DNA from: Schistosoma mansoni
Taxonomy: Eukaryota > Platyhelminthes > Trematoda > Strigeidida > Schistosomatidae
Reading direction: 5' to 3'
Assembly: GCF_000237925.1 (NCBI RefSeq)
Contig: NC_031495.1
Span: forward strand, 21,640,163 to 21,704,162
Length of the DNA: 64,000 nucleotides
The position numbers were made by a program, and so were the translations under genes. The notes under the pieces were generated by a model. It saw only the letters and a program-made list of their open reading frames with translations, did not search any database and was not told where the DNA came from. This document shows positions 24,701 through 36,700 of the stretch, piece after piece (the first letter of the stretch is position 1; every line of letters starts with the position of its first letter).

Positions 24701-27700
24701 CGCACAGAGACCGAATAATTGAAGAATCATTTTATGTTAATTTATTCATTGAATGTAAATATACATCTGAATGGATTACAGAAAAAGAAGCAGTTTTGTT
24801 TTCAACAGATTCCATTGATGCTAATAGTTTAACTGGTTTGGTAGAATTAAGAAGACGTTTATTTAATTTACAAGGAGATTTAAAAGCAATTGAAGCACGA
24901 GTTGAAAATATTGGTGAACGTATAGGAGAATTACTTGGTATGACGGAACAACAAGAAATTGCATACGATGAACAAGATATAAAATTAAAGTCTAAACAAA
25001 GAGCGGATTATTTAATGAAAGAACATATGAAACTTACACAACAGTGGCTTAATTTAAAAGAAGCACTTAAACAAAGAGTTAATCGAATATCTACTGAAGG
25101 TCAAGTGAGTCGCTTTCTTGAGAAACTTGATTCATTTCAAGATTGGATGAGAAAATTAAAAAGTGATGTGTTTGTTCGTGAATTTCCAAGTGATTTACAG
25201 GTAACTTTATCCATAAGAAAAATTTCACTAGTTTTTAAAGATTTCATCCATTAAATTGACGTATTATATGCATAATTGCACCTGTTGTTTGCCTTTAACC
25301 AGAGGTTACATTATTACATATACTGAAGATTTACTTTAATTGTAGATAGAAGTGGTTCGTGTTAACGAATCGATACCAAAGTAAAAATCACTGAAATCCA
25401 GATTAATGGTTAGTTTTTTCATCTGGTTAAGAAAGCACCTGCACAATTTGTTGTTGCGATCTGCTAGAAACGTTCATTGTAAATTATTTTATAATGTCTC
25501 AGTCAACACATTATCCTAATTTGTCATGGATGCTACTGATTCCACAGAAGTTGATTAGCTCTTAAAGTGTGAGTTTTCCTGTGTTAACCAAAGAAAGAGA
25601 TTTGAATGGTAATCTCTAGTACAATAGAACCGTTACACTAAGAGGTTGTAAATGGTGATGTCAAAAATGTGTTCACTAATGTTAGCCTCATTGCATGTTT
25701 ACATTTGATAACCATTTCCAATCACCACAACACTACCATATTCCAATATCATATGTTTTTTTTTAAAAAAATTGAGTGTTCAGATAATAAGTGAACGAAG
25801 TGAGTGTTAGTAATGCAGTCTCAAAGTGACATATCTAGTAATATTCTCTCAACATTGAATTGTATCTAAAATTGTTAAGTAGACTAGAATGACTAGAATA
25901 CCACGGTTGACCGATAATGGGCAAATTATTGTTTATAAATGTGTAAACGGTTTTAAATGGTCATGAACGTTTTGTATTTCTAATCCACTTGTATTTCAGT
26001 ATAATTTCCTCTATATATGATAGGTCTTTTTTTCGAAAGTAATACGTTCAGAAGTTCAGTAAAAGTATAAAAGTCATTTAATCAATAGGTCGACTTATAT
26101 GTTATTCACTTGCCTATCGATTTGTTTGTATAAAAAAAGAAAGTAGCCTGCTTACTGGACGATTACTTATAGTTTGATTAAATGGTCTATTAAGTTTCCG
26201 TTCATTTATTAGTCTAACCAGTTGAATAATAACTTAAAATGAGCATGAAACACATTTCAAGTAACAAATATTGTCATAGTTCAATAAATTGATGACTTGA
26301 TAGCAGATATTAAACACAATTAATATATATATATATTATGTTATTCGTTATCAGATAACAAGTATGATTGTAGAATATATTCTTCAATTTGTTCTTTGTT
26401 ATTATTTGTTAGTTAAAGTATTGATATTTGTTTTACTTAATGTAAGTATAATAATATGTCGGATAATTTAATATGAAACTATATTCACAAGAGTTACTAA
26501 TTATTTAAAAGTTTATTACTGAGCTCAATGTTTGCAACAGTTAGCTTTTAATTGGTATAAACATTATTTGTGAATTAAAAACATTATCATGATTACGTCT
26601 CTACTTTGATTCTAAAGTTTAACAGTGAGTATATTAAATATGATACTAGTCTACTGTATGGTGTTTATGATCTCTGACTGATGAACCTGTTCAACTATTT
26701 ATTTACTACGTGAAATTTCTGCCACATAATTTAGTTCTGTTAAGAAATATATATATATATTCTTTCACCATGTAATATCCTTTATTGTCTTTTATTAATT
26801 TGCATAAAGAAAACACCCCTTCAAAAGTTTTAATAACTATAGTATGTTTTTCATTAGATAATACTAAATAACGGAAGATTATTTATTTGCTAGTAGTCAC
26901 AATATATTTATTAAAAAAACTACTATTATTCGATGTAAACTTTTAAACTGTAAATAAACAAATGCCAAATGATTTAACATTGTAACATTTTTTTGTTATT
27001 ATTAGTCTCATTCAATTTTGTAATATGTTGAATTAAAAGAAGTCAATGATCATTTCCGTTGCATCACTTCAAAGTATGAATAATTATTTACTACAAAAAT
27101 TTATTTGTAATAAACTAGAGAAAAATAAAGTAACAAAATAATCTTATAATTACATAAAATTGAGTCAATAAAGAACGCTAAGTCAGTTATTGACTATTTG
27201 GCCGATAAGAGTAAAGGATATTCGTAGGCTACTAGTATTCGATCATAGGTGTCTTCGAAGCATTGCTCGTATATCCTGAGACCACCGGCTAAGTAATGCA
27301 GTTGTTAGGAAACGGATACTAGGTGAGGATGGCAAATCAATTGATGAAGTAGTGAAACTTCATCAGTTGAGATGGCTGGGATACGTGTTACGTATGTCCA
27401 ACCACCGACTGCCCCGACGTGCAATGCTTTATGGTGTAGGAGTAGGTTGGAAGAAAGCTAGGATCGGCCAGACCAAAACGTGGCACAAATCCATGAAGTC
27501 ACTGACAAGTAGACTGAGCCATGCCGGTAGGTGTAGACTACCTGGTTGGGATTCGCGAGATGATGGCAATCGATGGTTAGAGACCTTGAATGACATGGCT
27601 CGAAATCGTTTTCAATGGCGAAGGTGCATCCACTTTTTGTGTTCTGCCAAATTCTAATCTTCTGAATTCATGTCCCTATCTCTTTCCAACTTTATTTCAC

Positions 27701-30700
27701 TGTATTATACTCCTTCAATAACATATTCAAACCCTAATCTTTCCGATTACGGCTTATACTCTTACTACTTTTACCACTATGGGATTTGAATCGACAACTG
27801 CATTTCTGTGTTAATTAGGTATGCCAACTCGAACTGATGTACGTACGTACGAAGTTCTACGTTGTGACTGACTGACTGGTATTTTAGTTTGTTTTAAGAT
27901 TCCTAACTATAAAAGAGAAAAGAAATATTGAAAGGAAGTATTTGTTAATTTTAATAAATATATTATCCTTTATTTAATTTGACTTTCATATCAGTTCTCA
28001 ATATGCTTATGAAGTTCAGAATAATCCTTGATTTTTCGTATTTCGTGGGACTTTTAATATACTCTTAAAGATATTTAAAGTATAAACATGTACTGCCATT
28101 TATATCCTTCTCCTCTTTTATTTGAACTGTCGTACGTTTATATTGATTTCCTTTTGACTTCGTATTGTGAGCTGTAGCAAAGTGAAGGAATAAACACATG
28201 TACACAGTCACTATCGATTAAATCATCAAACTGATATCATATCGTAATCGGTAGTTTACGGATGTATATTCAATTGTGACGAATTATTACAACAGTTGTG
28301 AAGCTATGATTTCACTGGTTATTACTCAATATTATTGTGTTTTGGTTTGAACAAATTAGCCTCTTAAAATCACTCTATATCATTAGACTCCAACACTTTG
28401 ACCGTTTTTCCTCATCAACCTTTCCCTTCTATTTCATTGATGAATCACATTAAGATTGTTTACGGGAATATTTCTATCACCAAGGTATTTCGAATTAACG
28501 TACAACCGAAGAGTATTTGATAATAGATGTACAAATACTTTTGGTGCTTTTGAGTCTCTTGAGCTTTCACTGTCGTTCTGAACATAAACATCAACGCTTA
28601 CTTCATATAAAAGTGAGCTTCTTACTTACTCCACAAACATTTTATCAGCTTATTCCGGTGTCCATTTTTATGATTGGTGATCTCCATAGGTTCGATTACT
28701 TCCGTTTTCCCTTGTTTCTAAGTTGATTGTTTTCTGTTGATCTCTGACCACGTTATTGATTGACCTTTATCGAATGGGTTGATATTTCAGGTCTGATTCG
28801 ATGTGTTTACTGGTTTTTAATTGGCCCGAATTTTATGCTTTCAGAAATACTCTGGGGTTGTTATAATTTCCTCATACTATACATTGACGTCAGTGATAGC
28901 ATATCGTATCATTTTACTGATATTTAGCGATTGTGTATGTACAAATGAAGAGATCCTCCACTTTGTTCCGCATCGTCGAAGATGTTTTGATTCAATCTAT
29001 GCATATTTTTGGGTTGCTCTCCGGGATAACTAAGAGGTCATTCGCGTAGCGTATCCAAATGTTTGTATCTACAAATTACATTTGTCATTGAATATACTAT
29101 GTTGGTTGATGAATATATTTTGACTAATATTAACTATGTTTTCAAATCAAATCATAATAGGTTCTCAAAAAATGATACTAAATTTAAAACGTGCCTTTAT
29201 TGATGTATAGTGTGTAAAATTATGTATAAACATTTTCAGGAAACTGAAAATCGTTTAACAGTTATAGAACAAAGTGCTCAAGAAATCAAAGATTATGAAA
29301 ATGAAGCAAATAAACTATTTGAAACTGGGAGGCAACTGCTCAAAGGTTACTATGACACACCACATATTATGCTGGGGCAGCGGTTAGCTGGACTTGAAGA
29401 TGATTGGAAATCAATTCAAAGTTCAATGGTCAACTGTACTACTCGACTTCAAGAACGTTATGCTTTGCAGGTAATTTATAAATGTTCTTCCATAAACAGT
29501 TTAAACAACTTTTATTGTGCTACTTATCTTCCTGATAATATTTTAAACAAAAATTATTCATTATTATTCATATTACATACACTTTATTGTGACTTTAATG
29601 TTAAACATATTCAGTTACTCTAACTTTTCGAATGATTACGTTTTTTTCTACGCTTCACATACTTCTCATAACCGTTTACTTAAACATTTGGAGTAGAATT
29701 TCTGGTCACCTCTCAGTGTTTTAGCATTTTATTAAATATAAAATTTGTAGACAAATTAATTTAATGAGAAGCCGTGACCAGTGGAGTTCAACCGTGTCTG
29801 TTGTGAGGCAGTTACTCACTGAAGACAATGGTGGACGGTCGCTCAATATTGTGGATTGATTGAAGTTAGACATTAACACCGTTGGATGCCAGCTCAGTGG
29901 TCTGGAGATTAGGCGTTCTCGCCCGAGACCGAAGGTTCCGGGTTCGAGTTCCACATACAGAATCCTGCGTACGCACTGCTGAGGAGTCTGTATTAGGACG
30001 AAAGGGCCGTCCAGTGCTTCCAAGTTTTCAGTAGTGATCTAAACTCAATGATGTATGTATGTATATAATTAACATATGCTCAGCCACTGTCAATAAATGT
30101 AAACATGGAATTTTCGCTTGAGCTTTTAGACTTTCGTTTGTAGTTACATCACTGACGAGTATTGAGTTTGATTGTACAAAGTTAATATAATGTGAAGTTA
30201 TTTTTCATTACAAATAAACCTCAGATATGGAAATATTGGCAATAAAAACTCTACAAATAATGTTTGTGAACTATAAGAGTTCTTGCTTCAGGTTTTTTGT
30301 AAAATGTGAGAGGGATTTCAGGCATAATCACAATTGACAAAAAATTGATGAATAAGAAATGTTGTGATAATCCGAGAGATCTCAAACATTTAAAATGGAA
30401 ATAAAAACGATAGTGTTTAAAATATTTTCATATTAAAGAAATTTTCTAGACTTTACAGATGAATTATATTTTTCCACTATGTTGGATCATGATTTATCGA
30501 AACATCTGTATAGTGTGTGGAATTGATTTATACAGTTGTTTTAGATTGAAGCTGAATTATATGGTTCAAAGAAATGTTTCACATAAACAGATTTGAGAAA
30601 AATTTTCTTGTTTCTGATGAAAAACCATAAACGTATAATTCAGCCTTCAGTTTGTTTGTAATTACTCATCAACATACTTGAGCGTGGCCAGAAGTACTCA

Positions 30701-33700
30701 CCAAGTACACCTGGAATCAGGTGTTTTTTTGGGCGATCTTTCCCTGAGCCGTTGAACTAAATGCTCAATTCATAAAGTAATAGGTCACAGTCAAGAAATT
30801 CGCTGCCGTGGTATCCAGTCTTTAAAATAGGTTTGTAAACTACCTTCGTATGTCCTGGAGCCTACTAGTTCGAGATCATAGTTTTCTAACTAACCTTGAT
30901 GAAACTTCCGTACTCACCATTCTGCTTTAAACCCCTAGTATTCACTTTCGTAACAATACTTCCGTAACCTAGATTTCAGTGAGTAGGACTTCCTTAACAA
31001 AATTTATAAGTTCACGGGTGTTTGAGAGCGTCTTGAGAGGAATTACGAACTCTCCTATATTTATTAAGAATGAAAAATCTATCATCTATGGCACTGAACG
31101 ATTATTACTTTTTTTTGTAAATAGACTAAACTCTAAGGTATAGAATTCATGATTTCTATTCGCTACTCATCTAATAGGTCTTAAATTCAACTAAATAAGC
31201 TATCATATGTTTACATTACTGAGGAGTCTATATTATTATTCAGTTGTATTATCATGTTTCAAATGATTCTTTAAATGATATCAGTCTGTAATAAAAACTA
31301 TTTTCGAATCGAAGTAATCTCTACTAAAAAAGGACAGTTCTACTCTGAATAAACAAAATTAATAAAGATAGTGAAAATAAATTCTACTGCATGACAATCA
31401 TATATTTCATTCAACTATATAAAGTTAAGTTGTCATAATTTCATTGTCCTCTATCTTTTAGACAATTATTACAATATCAGAAGGGTTTTTTGTGGAGATT
31501 TAGTATTTTCATAGTTGAAAGCGTGAGTCAATTGAAGCTAGACCACCAGGGAAAACCTGGAGGCACTGAACGGCCGTTTCGTCTCAATGTGGGACTCCTC
31601 ATGAGTGCGCATCCACGACCTCGCCTCAAGAGATTCGAGCTTCAATTGACTCACGCTTTAAACTATGAAAATTCTAAATCTCCACAAACAAACCCTTCTG
31701 ATAATAATAATCATATGCTCACTAGTGACTGACTTCGAGATGTAAATCCAGGAGTTCTAGTGAGAAGCATTGACCAGTGGAGTTCAAACGACATCTGTTG
31801 TGAGATATCAACAAACTGAAGACAAATGGTGAACGGTTGCTCAACTTCGTGGATTGGTTGGAGTTAGACATAAACACCATCGGATGCCGCCTCAGTGGTC
31901 TATCGGTTAAGTGCTCTGGCGCGAGACTGGTAGGTCCTGGCTTCGAATCTCGCGAGGCAAGGTTATGGATGTGCACTACTGAGGTGTCCCATAATAGGAC
32001 GAAACGGCCGTTCAGTGCTTCCATGTTTCCCCTGGTGGTCTAGCTTCAATTGACTCACGCTTTCAATTATTACAATAGTTATTGTGATAATATCATTATT
32101 GCTTTTTCCAGATTATAAATAACGTCCAAATATTTAATCCACACAGTATGTTTATATGTCTAATTGTGTTTGTGTACCTTACTGTTACAATTAGTTCATG
32201 AATTTCACTAAATGAAATATTATTTAATTTAAACGAAAAATTGATTTATGTTGTTTTATTCGAAAGTTTAAAAAACTTACCTCAAACGAAAATATTTTTG
32301 CATTCATAATTTGATAAATTTGATTTAGTTGCAATGATAGAATTGCTGACTGATAGATTTTGTTAACAATTTATTTTTGGTATGGGAATTTGTGGAGATT
32401 GTAGTATTTTCACATTTAAATTAACGAGTCGATCTAAGCTAGACCACCATTGAACACCTTTAACCACTGGACGGTTGTTTCGTCCTAGTATGGGACTCAG
32501 CAGTCCTCATCTACGATCATACATGTGGGGCTCGAACTCAGGATCTTCATTCTTGCGCTCGAATGTATTTGATAAATGTTTGGTATAAGTTACGGTAATA
32601 ACGGTTCACCGTTCAATGAAAAATGTAAAAATCCCCATGACATATTTGAAAACATCTAGGATATATTACAATCAGTAGTGTTTTGTGATAGTCAAAACTG
32701 TGTATAATCCATGAAAGGATTCTATGTTTTACTGACTAAATATTGACACAGAAATAATTATCTTGAGGTCAACTGATATGACTGGCAAGTCAGGATAAAC
32801 CATATTCTGTTCAAGCATAGATAGTAAGAAATTTGATGATAAGAGAGCTTATTTTGAGTGAGTTGTCTAAATAAGGTTCCACATATCCCTATCTGAGTTA
32901 GCCAACTACTTATCTAGTTATTGAACCTAACATCAGATGAATGCTATTTTCAGAAATCTATCATTAATTAATTACGTTATAGTATGTTTACTGTTTGCAT
33001 ATGTTTGAAAGAAAATCATTTAAAAGTGTCCATAAATCTTTATAATTAAGATATAGATTCATCTGACTTTGTATATTTTGTAGGCTAATAATTCATAGTA
33101 TTAGTAATGATCATAATAAAAAATTATATGAGCAAAGATGGATAGTGGCTAGTAGTGGAATCCAGGACGCGCGTTTCGTCCTATTTGGGACTCGTCAGCT
33201 GAATGTACCTGCATATCAGAGTTGACGTTGACTCTTGGACTCGAATTCAGTACCGTTTGCTTCAAACGCCATCGCGTTATCCACTCAGCTACTGAGTCCT
33301 GATAGCCAGTTGCTTTTGCAATGGGATGACGTTTTAATTCACTTTGTATTGTTTGTTTCAATCTCCCCGTTGATGTTTAGCACTGCAATTGATCAATCTC
33401 TTGTTGGCTCGAGTCTCAGAGTGAACATAAACTCTAAAATGCAGGTACATTCAGCTGACGAGTCCCAAATAGAACGAAACACGCGTTCTTGGTTCCACTG
33501 CTAGCCACCATCCATTTTTGCTTAGAATGCTTGTGACGTCAGGCGGTATCGAGGCAATCCGCACAGTATGCACATCTGCCAATAAGAAACTGATCAATTG
33601 CAGTCCTAAACATCAATGGGAAGGTTCAAGTACACACTAACAAGTGAATTTAAATTAACATAATACATAAATTGCTCATATAAACTCCCTACATTTTCAT

Positions 33701-36700
33701 AATACTGATGTCAAAGTGTCTGAGCACTTGCTCAGATATCCAAGAATGAAGACAAGGTATCTTGTGGGTAGATAACTTAAACAAAAATAAAATCAATTTA
33801 AAAGATAAACTGTTGTCACTATATACTTATTAAATAACAAACAAGTCACTTTGGCTATTTTACCGAAATTCGAGTATCGTTGCTCGAAATTAGGCTCACA
33901 TTTAGAAGTGCATGAAGCTTTGGTAAATAAGTTAAATTACTCACTAAGATTTTAAAACCATTTTCATTGATGGATATGAAATCAACTGAATAAAAATGTT
34001 CATGGTAACTTTAAAAAGCCTTAAGTTAATAATACCAAATATGACCCTTTAGTATTTACCCAGTTGATTCATTTGGTAACTATTTCTAGATATTTTTTAG
34101 TTATGTATATAATATTAATTATCAGAAGGGGTTTTGTGGAGATTTAGTATTTTTCATAGTTGAAAGCGTGAGTCACTTGAAGCTAGACCACCATGGAAAA
34201 CCTGGAAACACTGGACGGCCGTTTCGTCCTATTATGGGACTCCTCAGCAGTGCGCATCCACGAAGCAGTGACCAGTGGAGTTCAAAACCACGTCTGTTGT
34301 GAGATAAGAACTCACTGAAGACAATTGGTGAATGGTTGCTCAACTTCGNNNNNNNNNNNNNNNNNNNNNNNNNNNNNNNNNNNNNNNNNNNNNNNNNNNN
34401 NNNNNNNNNNNNNNNNNNNNNNNNNNNNNNNNNNNNNNNNNNNNNNNNNNNNNNNNNNNNNNNNNNNNNNNNNNNNNNNNNNNNNNNNNNNNNNNNNNNN
34501 NNNNNNNNNNNNNNNNNNNNNNNNNNNNNNNNNNNNNNNNNNNNNNNNTTCCATGGTGGTCTAGCTTCAATTGACTCACGCTTTCAACTATGTATATAAT
34601 ACTTTGTTCCGTGAGTTTCTTTTAAATACAATGATTGCTTATTGAAAAAATTAATAATTATTACTCCAATTAAACATAAGTACGCAGTTTTATTGGAGTT
34701 TCATATGTAGGATGAGTTAGTCTGGAGCAGTGTAAGAAGTGTGCTCATGGAGTAGTTGCTTTCTTGTCATCCATGTTACTTAAGGATATTTTTTTCTTGA
34801 GGGAAGATAAAAAAGACATTACTTTTACTCAAATCATGTATACCTGGGAGCATGTTCACAAACCTTGAGAAGGGTGTTTTTGTGAGTAGTTTTTGTTGGA
34901 TTAACTGGATAGGGCTACAGAATATATGTAAGTTTTACTCTCCACCTTCACTTGCTTGTCCATGCTAGTCTGAGAAGGCGGCACCACTAAAAATGCCGAT
35001 AACCCGTTGAATAACACCATACCGTCACAAATATCAGTAAAGACACTATCACGATTGCGTCGAAAAATGATAAATTTCCTGCTTTTCGTTCTTAACTATT
35101 TACTTTCAAGCCTTTGAATTGTAACTCATTTCTAACAGTAATTTACCTGTCAATCTGTTTGGTCTTTTATACTGTCCAACATATTATAAATAGTCTGGAG
35201 TTATGGCCAATGAGCTTGGTAGATTGTTTAATACAGCTCGAAAATTCGTATCCTCTGAATTGGTACATTGTACGCTCATTGTCATACATTAAGGTTTTAT
35301 TAGTGATTTGTTTACCAGGCCTCTGAACATTCATATGATTAGATTACAGAAACAGAGAGCTATTTTAAAGTCTAAACCAGTAAAAGTAACTTAATGCTAT
35401 GATTACAGAATTTATCGTATTTTTATGGTTAAGCACTTCGAGTTTGTCGTCTTCGTTATTACTAATTGGTACAAAACACATTGAAAATATCTCTTGTGAT
35501 TGTTTCTATAACTCTTCTCTTATTTTTTTCAAGTGCTTTTTGGCTGAATCTGCATTACTTGAAGTGACTTTGGATCAACAGGCTACATTTTTGGATAAAG
35601 AAAACGTATTAGTGAGTTCATAATCACCATCATTCATTATCGAAATTTCATGCTATGGTAGTGTTTTCAAGAGCGACTATAAATCACCACCTATATAATT
35701 GCTGAAAGCCACCAAACGTTTTCAGTGATCATGTTTATGTATTAAGGTATATGTTAATAATTCAAAGATCCAAACTCTTGGAACGTTTTACTAAGTTTGG
35801 ATTGTTAAGGCAACTTTAGGATTGTAGATTAATATTGTTGTGGGGTGTCAGACACGTATAAAACAGCTCTAACCAATTATAAGCAAAGATGGATAGTGGC
35901 TAGCAGTGGAATCCAGGACGCTTGTTCAATTTCAACATTAATAATTTTATATTATTCTACAAACAGTTCAAAATTAACGATGCCTTTTTCCTTATACCTA
36001 GCCAATTTTCAAATTATTAATTTGCATATATAATTGTAGAATCTGAAGAGAATTTACTGGAAAGAATATTCTTCATTCATATATCTTTTTTTTAATGTGA
36101 CGGGGATTTGGAGTCGGTCATATGTTTACATTGTTATTGTTTAGTTTTAGTATGACCAATTCTATCAGGATTCACAATTGAAGCTTTGTGATATTTTATT
36201 GTATAAAGGTTTTGTAATGATGTATTTTATCATCACAAGGGTTATAGAAAACCTTTGACTATATAATTGTATAACCAGATGATGTAACGTACCATTTGGA
36301 ACGTTTTTTATTGATACATAATCCGCCTATCGAAGATGAAAATTAAAAGTTGATGAAACTGAATTTCGATATTCGTGTTTTTCTTTCAAGGTTAATACAG
36401 AAGAAGACATTCGAAAATACATTTATCTATTCATGTTACAGTATCTTTTTATTTGGTTGATTTATTTATTCTTATATGCATTACATTTATAGACAAACCT
36501 AGATGCTGTTCGTGATATTCAAAAACAATATGAAACATTTCGATTTTCTTTATTGGCTTGTAAAGATCGGGTTGATGCCGCTTTAGAATTAGGTAGGAAG
36601 ATAGCAGAAAAAAATCCAGCAAATCGTGATCGTGCATTAGCTAAATGTGAATTATTTCAACGAAAGTAAGTTCTATTGATGATTTGAATCTTTGTGCACA

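Larger units (their letters stand above)
34123..34595. mobile_element. Composite family B SINE: inverted 3' half fused to a plus copy
   Basis: Bases 34121-34263 are a minus-strand 3' half (tail and hammerhead). At 34264 the sequence switches to a plus-strand leader (GAAGCAGTGACCAGTGGAG) that runs into the 200-N gap and re-emerges with the plus tail (34549-34595). The composite is flanked by TATGTATATAATA at 34102-34114 and 34589-34601, which looks like one target duplication, although part of the right copy could belong to the element tail. Confidence 0.7.
29471..35533 (+). other. Spectrin intron 5
   Basis: The 6-kb intron is filled with SINE-like copies of families A and B (29.76-34.6 kb) and has the second 200-N gap. 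At 30.66-31.05 kb a less AT-rich block is probably a dispersed repeat, unclassified. Nothing was recognised at 34.6-35.5 kb. Confidence 0.6.

Noticed and set aside
28517-29033. Possible reverse transcriptase trace on the minus strand
   Set aside because: A YAND-like string occurs near 29.04 kb but no second RT block could be aligned.
29884-29955. tRNA-like sequence in SINE heads (also 31885-31950, 33237-33298)
   Set aside because: A and B boxes are present but no acceptor stem or full cloverleaf; these are tRNA-derived SINE heads, not tRNA genes.
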